A stretch of DNA of 64,000 nucleotides from positions 35,150-99,149 of the forward strand of contig JAGQON010000011.1 of NCBI GenBank assembly GCA_020427395.1, given 5' to 3'. The stretch comes from Phycisphaerales bacterium. Its GTDB lineage: Bacteria > Planctomycetota > Phycisphaerae > Phycisphaerales > UBA1924. The translations under genes and the position numbers were made by a program. The notes beneath the pieces were generated by a model. The model searched no databases. It was given only the letters and a program-made list of their open reading frames with translations, and had not been told where the DNA came from. Of this stretch, positions 59,030 to 64,000 are shown in pieces (positions within the stretch are counted from its first letter, which is position 1; every line of letters starts with the position of its first letter).

Positions 59030-61000
59030 ATGAAGACACAATCGTCGGCCATGGATTTCTTTGCTCATCAGGACGAGGCGCGGAAGAACTCGCGTCGGTT
59101 CGTGCTGCTGTACACGCTGGCGGTGATCGTGATCTGTGTCGGTGTGGGGATCATCTTTGCCGCGATCGGCTGGTACATGACCAAGGGATCGAGCGATGAG
59201 CGTCTGACGATGGCGCTCATTGACGCGTTTGCCGCCGCGGGTGTCAGCGCGGCGGTGATTCTTGGCGGGTCGCTCTACCGCATCAACGAACTGCGAGGCG
59301 GAGGTTCCAGCGTGGCCCATGCGCTCGGTGGCATCTTCATCGATCCATCAACGAGGGATCCCGACGAGCAGCGTGTCCTCAATGTGGTCGAGGAGATGGC
59401 GATCGCGTCGGGTGTGCCAGTACCACCGGTGTACATGATGCCCAAGGAGAACGGGATAAACGCGTTTGCGGCCGGTTATTCGCCTGGGGATGCGGTGATC
59501 GGTGTGACGCGAGGCTGCGTGCAGGGCCTGACACGAGACGAGCTACAGGGCGTGATGGCGCACGAGTTCAGCCACATCCTCAACGGTGATATGCGACTGA
59601 ATATCAGGATGCTGGGGTTTCTCAATGGCATCCTGCTTTTGAGTATCACAGGGCGGCTCTTACTTCAGCTCACGCCGCGTACTGGGCGAAGCAAGGAAGG
59701 CGGCTGGATCATCATCGCCCTGTTCCTGATCGCAATCTATCTGATCGTCGTCGGTTCGATCGGGGCCTTGTTCGCACGCATCATTCAAGCAGCGGTGAGT
59801 CGGCAGCGCGAGTTTCTTGCTGATGCCTCGGCCGTGCAGTTTACTCGAAATCCCGAGGGGATTGGCAACGCATTGCGGCGGATCGGTGGATCATCAGCTC
59901 ACGCCAAGGTGCGACACCCTCGAGCCGCCGAGGCAGGGCACATGTTCTTTGGCGAGGCAGTGGCGCTGAGCGCAACGCTGGCATCGCACCCGCCGCTCAA
60001 GGAGCGGATCAGGCGTGTGATGCCGGATTGGGACGGGACCTATCTTGAGCCGATCACGAGGCGCGAGCGTGCCAAGGACGCACGCGGGGACGATGCGGGC
60101 GATCGGATCGGGCAGGTATTCGAGAAGATCGGCGGCGGCGACGACGGGCTGGGCGCGATTGGTGATGTCGGCAAGCTGCTGCCGCTGCTGGCGCTCTCGG
60201 GGACGATGACGCAGCAGCACATCGATCATGCACAGCAGCTGATCCAGACGATCCCTGCATCGCTGCGGGACACCGCGCGGGACCCGTACAGCGGGCGGGC
60301 GGCGGTCTATGCGTTGCTGCTCGATCGCAAGAACGCGGAGATCCGCAACGTGCAGCTGCGGCAGCTGGAGACCAACGGGGACCCGGGCATCGCGCGGCTG
60401 GTCCGATCGCTCGCGACGGAGGCGGTGTCGCTCAAGCGTGAGCTGCGGCTGCCGCTGCTGGACATGACGCTTGGCTCGTTGTCGCAGCTGAGCGAGTCGC
60501 AGCACGCGGTGTTCCGCAACAACGCGGATGCGCTGATCCGGATGGATAAGACGATCGATCTGTTCGAGTGGGTGACGATCAACTCGCTGCGGCGGCATCT
60601 CGATCAGCGTTTCGGGCTGGCCAAGCCGGTGCCGGTGCAGTACTACAACCTCAAGCGCCTGGGGCATGAGGTGAGCGTGCTGCTCTCGATGCTGGCGCAC
60701 ACGGGCGGCAAGGACGAGTACGCGGCCGGGGAGGCGGTGCTGCTTGGCGAGAGCGCTGTGCGGGGCATCGGGGTGCGCCTGCTGCCGGCGGAGGAGGCGG
60801 ACATGCGGGCGCTGGACACGGCGCTCAAGACGCTCAATCAGTGCTCGGCCCAGCTCAAGAAGCAGCTTCTGCGGGCGGCGGCGCTGGTGGTTGGTGCCGA
60901 CCGGGTGGTGACGACGAACGAGGCTGAGCTGCTGCGGGCGATCGCGGATTCGCTGGGCGTGCCAACCCCCCCGCTGCTGCCGGGGCAGAAGCTGTCTTGA
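59030..61000 (+). CDS. M48-family membrane metallopeptidase with long C-terminal extension
   Basis: This 656-residue protein has helices at about 25-50 and 65-85, then the M48 zinc site HEFSH at 178-182 (GVMAHEFSHILNGD), two more helices, and the third ligand Glu in SRQREFLADASAVQF. This is the HtpX/Ste24 fold for membrane protein quality control. About 320 extra residues follow (NAEIRNVQLRQLETNGDPGI; LDQRFGLAKPVPVQYYNLKR), which typical HtpX lacks. It lies 3 bases after LemA, the common LemA-M48 pairing. Confidence 0.88.
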   Translation: MKTQSSAMDFFAHQDEARKNSRRFVLLYTLAVIVICVGVGIIFAAIGWYMTKGSSDERLTMALIDAFAAAGVSAAVILGGSLYRINELRGGGSSVAHALGGIFIDPSTRDPDEQRVLNVVEEMAIASGVPVPPVYMMPKENGINAFAAGYSPGDAVIGVTRGCVQGLTRDELQGVMAHEFSHILNGDMRLNIRMLGFLNGILLLSITGRLLLQLTPRTGRSKEGGWIIIALFLIAIYLIVVGSIGALFARIIQAAVSRQREFLADASAVQFTRNPEGIGNALRRIGGSSAHAKVRHPRAAEAGHMFFGEAVALSATLASHPPLKERIRRVMPDWDGTYLEPITRRERAKDARGDDAGDRIGQVFEKIGGGDDGLGAIGDVGKLLPLLALSGTMTQQHIDHAQQLIQTIPASLRDTARDPYSGRAAVYALLLDRKNAEIRNVQLRQLETNGDPGIARLVRSLATEAVSLKRELRLPLLDMTLGSLSQLSESQHAVFRNNADALIRMDKTIDLFEWVTINSLRRHLDQRFGLAKPVPVQYYNLKRLGHEVSVLLSMLAHTGGKDEYAAGEAVLLGESAVRGIGVRLLPAEEADMRALDTALKTLNQCSAQLKKQLLRAAALVVGADRVVTTNEAELLRAIADSLGVPTPPLLPGQKLS

Positions 61001-61005
61001 CATGA

Positions 61006-61031
61006 AAAGGCCCCGCGTGTGCGGGGCCTTT
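61006..61031. terminator. Bidirectional terminator between M48 and nusG
   Basis: AAAGGCCCCGC (61006-61016) pairs with GCGGGGCCTTT (61021-61031) around GTGT. Convergent genes flank it. Confidence 0.85.
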
Positions 61032-61053
61032 GAGTATGTGATCGGTGCTGGCT

Positions 61054-61725
61054 TTAGCTGTCTTCGACCTTGGAGATCATCCACTCTTCGAGGTCGACGG
61101 GTGCCTGACGCCCGAAGATGGAGACGAGGACGCGGACGGTGCCCTTCTCGGGGAAGAGCTCGTCGACGGTGCCCTCGTAGTTCTCGAAGGCGCCCTCGCG
61201 GATCATGACGGTCTCGCCCTTCTCGAAGGAGAGCTTGACGGTGGGCTCGTCCTCGGGCTTTCGCGAGTCGAGGAGCATCTTCTCGACCTCGTGCATGGCC
61301 ATGGGGGTGGGGCGGCCGGCGGTGCCGATGAAGTCGCCCACGCCGGTGGTTTCCTTGATCAGGAAGAAGATGTCCTGGGGGATGCGTCCGTCCTCTTCGA
61401 GGCGCATCTCAACGAAGACATAGCCGGCGTAGAGCTTCTCTTCCTTGATCTTGGCCTTGCCGCCCTTGATGGTCTTGATCTTCTCGGTGGGCACGAGGAT
61501 GCGCCCGACGAGGTGGGTCATGCCCTCGATCTGGATTTTGCGCATCAGGGTGTTCTGGACCGAGTTCTCCTTGTTGGAGGCGACGCGGAGGACGAACCAC
61601 TGCATGCCCTCCTGGGCGAGGGGCTCGTCGTGCCCGATCATGCCCTCGATGGTCGAGTCATTCTTCTCGGGCTCGGTGTTGGCCTGCGTCTGCGGCTGCT
61701 CGTGTTGTGCGGTGTGTTCTTCCAC
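61054..61725 (-). CDS. nusG: Transcription termination/antitermination protein NusG
   Basis: This 223-residue protein has an acidic N-terminal extension of about 40 residues, then the NGN domain (GMQWFVLRVASNKENSVQNT, KLYAGYVFVEMRL) at about 42-150 and the KOW domain (FEKGETVMIREGAFENYEGT, VSIFGRQAPVDLEEWMISKV). NusG links RNA polymerase with Rho or the ribosome. The GTG start at 61725 has AAGGA 9 bases upstream. It follows secE by 52 bases, the conserved order. Confidence 0.93.
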   Translation of the reverse strand: MEEHTAQHEQPQTQANTEPEKNDSTIEGMIGHDEPLAQEGMQWFVLRVASNKENSVQNTLMRKIQIEGMTHLVGRILVPTEKIKTIKGGKAKIKEEKLYAGYVFVEMRLEEDGRIPQDIFFLIKETTGVGDFIGTAGRPTPMAMHEVEKMLLDSRKPEDEPTVKLSFEKGETVMIREGAFENYEGTVDELFPEKGTVRVLVSIFGRQAPVDLEEWMISKVEDS

Positions 61726-61777
61726 GGTTGCGTTCCTTGTTGGGTTGACGCGTTTGCGTTCCCGGCGCGTTGGTGTG

Positions 61778-62479
61778 TTATTTCTGCAGCACGCCGATCG
61801 CGGAGAAGATCTTCGCGAAGAGGGTATCGACACCGAAGAGGAAGCCCGCGATCAGGAAGGTCGCGGCGATCACGACGATGGTCGATCCCTTGACCTCGCG
61901 GTATGAGGTCCAGTTGACCTTTTTCATCTCGCCGTCGGTGGCGATGAGGAACTCGACGGAGTGTTTTTTGGCACCCACGAAGAAGTAGACCACGATGGCG
62001 CCGATCAGCATGATCGAGCCGGCGACGCCGACCTGGAGGTAGAGCACCGGGAAGATCGGGGTGGGCGATCCGCCTCGGACGATGGCGGTGACGGACTCGG
62101 CGCCGAGCTCTCCGATGTAGAGGCGTTCGGCGTCGCTTGCCCGCTTTTTGACCAGCTCGTTCTCGAAGCCGCTGATTCGCAGGATGCCCGAGGCGCTCTT
62201 GCCCTCGTCGTAGTTATCGACGATGGCGCTGCCCATGGAGGTGAGGACCTCCGGGTTGCCGTTCTCGAGGTCGAAGTACTGGAGGGTGATGCTGTCGCCC
62301 TGGGCGATCTCGCCCTGGACATTGGAGAGCGAGAGGGTCCACTGGCGAGCGGGGAGACGGATAATTCCCGCCTGACCCCAGCCCCACGCGGCGGCGGCAA
62401 TGATGGATATGCCGAGGGCTGCGGCGGTGAGCACGCGGACCCAGTATCCCTGTCCCTGTTTATAGATTCCCAAAGACAT
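61778..62479 (-). CDS. secE: Preprotein translocase subunit SecE with large N-terminal domain
   Basis: The last 60 residues of this 233-residue protein are the SecE core: HSVEFLIATDGEMKKVNWTS followed by the transmembrane STIVVIAATFLIAGFLFGVD, part of the SecYEG channel. Ahead of it are two more helices (LTAAALGISIIAAAAWGWG; VGVAGSIMLIGAIVVYFF) and a periplasmic domain of about 100 residues (RQWTLSLSNVQGEIAQGDSI). Typical bacterial SecE has only 60-120 residues. I start at the ATG at 62479. It lies between tRNA-Trp and nusG, as in many bacteria. Confidence 0.88.
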   Translation of the reverse strand: MSLGIYKQGQGYWVRVLTAAALGISIIAAAAWGWGQAGIIRLPARQWTLSLSNVQGEIAQGDSITLQYFDLENGNPEVLTSMGSAIVDNYDEGKSASGILRISGFENELVKKRASDAERLYIGELGAESVTAIVRGGSPTPIFPVLYLQVGVAGSIMLIGAIVVYFFVGAKKHSVEFLIATDGEMKKVNWTSYREVKGSTIVVIAATFLIAGFLFGVDTLFAKIFSAIGVLQK

Positions 62480-62577
62480 GCGTCGCTGCACCTCACGCTG
62501 CGCGTCCCGGGGCTTGTCGTCGACGAGCGGGGACGCTCGGAGCCCGATCCCGCGAATCGGGAAGGGGCGTCAGTGAA

Positions 62578-62650
62578 CACGGCAGGAAGGACTCGAACCC
62601 TCGACCGGTGGATTTGGAATCCACTGCTCTACCAACTGAGCTACTGCCGT
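62578..62650 (-). tRNA. trnW: tRNA-Trp (anticodon CCA)
   Basis: The 73-base minus-strand sequence folds as a cloverleaf: acceptor ACGGCAG/CTGCCGT with discriminator G, D arm AGCTCAGTTGGTAGAGC, anticodon stem GTGGA/TCCAC with loop TTCCAAA (CCA), and T arm GAGGGTTCGAGTCCTTC. The 3' CCA is not encoded. Its position between rpmG and secE is the classic arrangement. Confidence 0.95.
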
Positions 62651-62658
62651 AGTGAGCC

Positions 62659-62722
62659 GCTAGCCACTGGGGGCTAGCCACTGGGGTAGAAGAAGATTCC
62701 GGCCCTAGTCCCTTGTGGCTAG
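62659..62722. repeat. Tandem 14-mer with an inverted partner
   Basis: GCTAGCCACTGGGG occurs twice head-to-tail (62659-62672 and 62673-62686). GTGGCTAG at 62715-62722 is the inverted counterpart of CTAGCCAC, so the region can form alternative hairpins between rpmG and tRNA-Trp. Confidence 0.7.
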
Positions 62723-62738
62723 TGGCCAGTCCCTTCTT

Positions 62739-62921
62739 TTATTTACGCTTGATCTTGTGCAGCGTGTGCTTGCGCAGGCGGGGGCAGAACTTCTTGAACC
62801 CCTCCTTGATCTTGTCGTCGATACCGCCCTTGACATTGATCGAGGTGCGGTAGTTCAGGTCGCCCGTTTCGGTGCACTGAAGCCAGACGTACTCGCGTGC
62901 TTGTGCTTTCTTCTTGGCCAT
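62739..62921 (-). CDS. rpmG: 50S ribosomal protein L33
   Basis: This 60-residue protein matches L33: KAQAREYVWLQCTETGDLNY, then YRTSINVKG and KFCPRLRKHTLHKIKRK. It has one Cys in each of the two places where zinc-binding L33 has CxxC, so zinc binding is probably lost. It sits between tuf and tRNA-Trp in the conserved tuf-rpmG-trnW-secE-nusG block. Confidence 0.93.
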   Translation of the reverse strand: MAKKKAQAREYVWLQCTETGDLNYRTSINVKGGIDDKIKEGFKKFCPRLRKHTLHKIKRK

Positions 62922-62988
62922 GACGGGCCTCCCATTCTGATCAGCTCAGACCGATCCACCAATCGGCGTTGGTTGTTGTTCCGAAAAT

Positions 62989-63016
62989 CGGCCCAACGGC
63001 TTTCGCCGTCGGGCCG
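62989..63016 (-). terminator. Terminator-like hairpin after tuf
   Basis: A 12-bp stem with one mismatch (62989-63000 and 63005-63016, loop TTTC) is followed on the minus strand by ATTTTC. It lies between tuf and rpmG and may attenuate read-through. Confidence 0.6.
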
Positions 63017-63077
63017 TGAGGTTTGAACAGGCGGGTTTCACGCTTCAAACGGTGTTTGAGCGATCACCCGAGCGAGA

Positions 63078-64000
<923 letters not shown>

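Overview
The window reads as a chromosomal segment from a high-GC planctomycete, most likely of the class Phycisphaerae. This rests on sequence character: secreted proteins ending in EF-hand/dockerin-like repeats, a prepilin-type FTLIELL protein, a PTPGTGALL...RRRR sorting tail, an FG-GAP/UnbV protein, several HDOD and GAF signalling proteins, an enlarged SecE, and an NfeD-flotillin pair. No rRNA, CRISPR array, insertion sequence or complete prophage is visible. The only RNA gene found is tRNA-Trp.

Layout. 0-5.6 kb: a SpoIIE-type phosphatase, a secreted TPR protein and an ECF sigma/anti-sigma pair, all on the minus strand. 5.8-10.5 kb: plus-strand housekeeping genes (metG, a DUF2007-like zinc-ribbon protein, a HAD hydrolase, der). 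10.6-12.9 kb: flotillin and NfeD-like partner. 13.0-17.2 kb: a three-gene signalling operon (HTH-receiver, HDOD-GAF-histidine kinase, receiver-GAF). 17.3-22.7 kb: tsaB, arfB-like, HU-like, receiver-HDOD and a DEAD-box helicase. 23-28.4 kb: an accessory stretch with four copies of a dispersed purine-rich repeat, unknown genes, a glycosyltransferase, a DUF2262-like protein, a secreted metallopeptidase and an orphan DNA methyltransferase. 28.6-38.8 kb: exported proteins (FG-GAP/UnbV, subtilase), a UbiA prenyltransferase, a GbsR-type regulator, a SET-domain protein, an HTH-membrane protein and a 3D-domain protein.

38.9-42.3 kb holds a tightly coupled operon (gmhA, retropepsin-like protease, RimK ligase with RCK_C tail, aspartoacylase-like hydrolase). 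42.8-47.3 kb is the most unusual region: a LexA/CI-type S24 repressor divergent from a four-gene operon encoding an HTH protein, an ABC-ATPase/GNAT fusion, a 67-residue protein and a complete-looking terminase large subunit, with no capsid or portal genes nearby. 47.4-61 kb: membrane proteins, a very acidic small protein, a hybrid kinase, an exported CTERM-tailed protein, a pilin-like pair, ferredoxin, an M42-like peptidase, PPK2, and LemA plus an M48 peptidase. 61-64 kb: the classic translation block nusG, secE, tRNA-Trp, rpmG and the 3' part of tuf, running into the window edge.

Two regulatory themes recur. Many genes overlap their neighbour by the 4-base ATGA arrangement, implying translational coupling. 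Several monocistronic genes have a -10 hexamer only 5-8 bases before the start codon, suggesting leaderless transcripts. Functions are read from motifs by eye; no database search was run.
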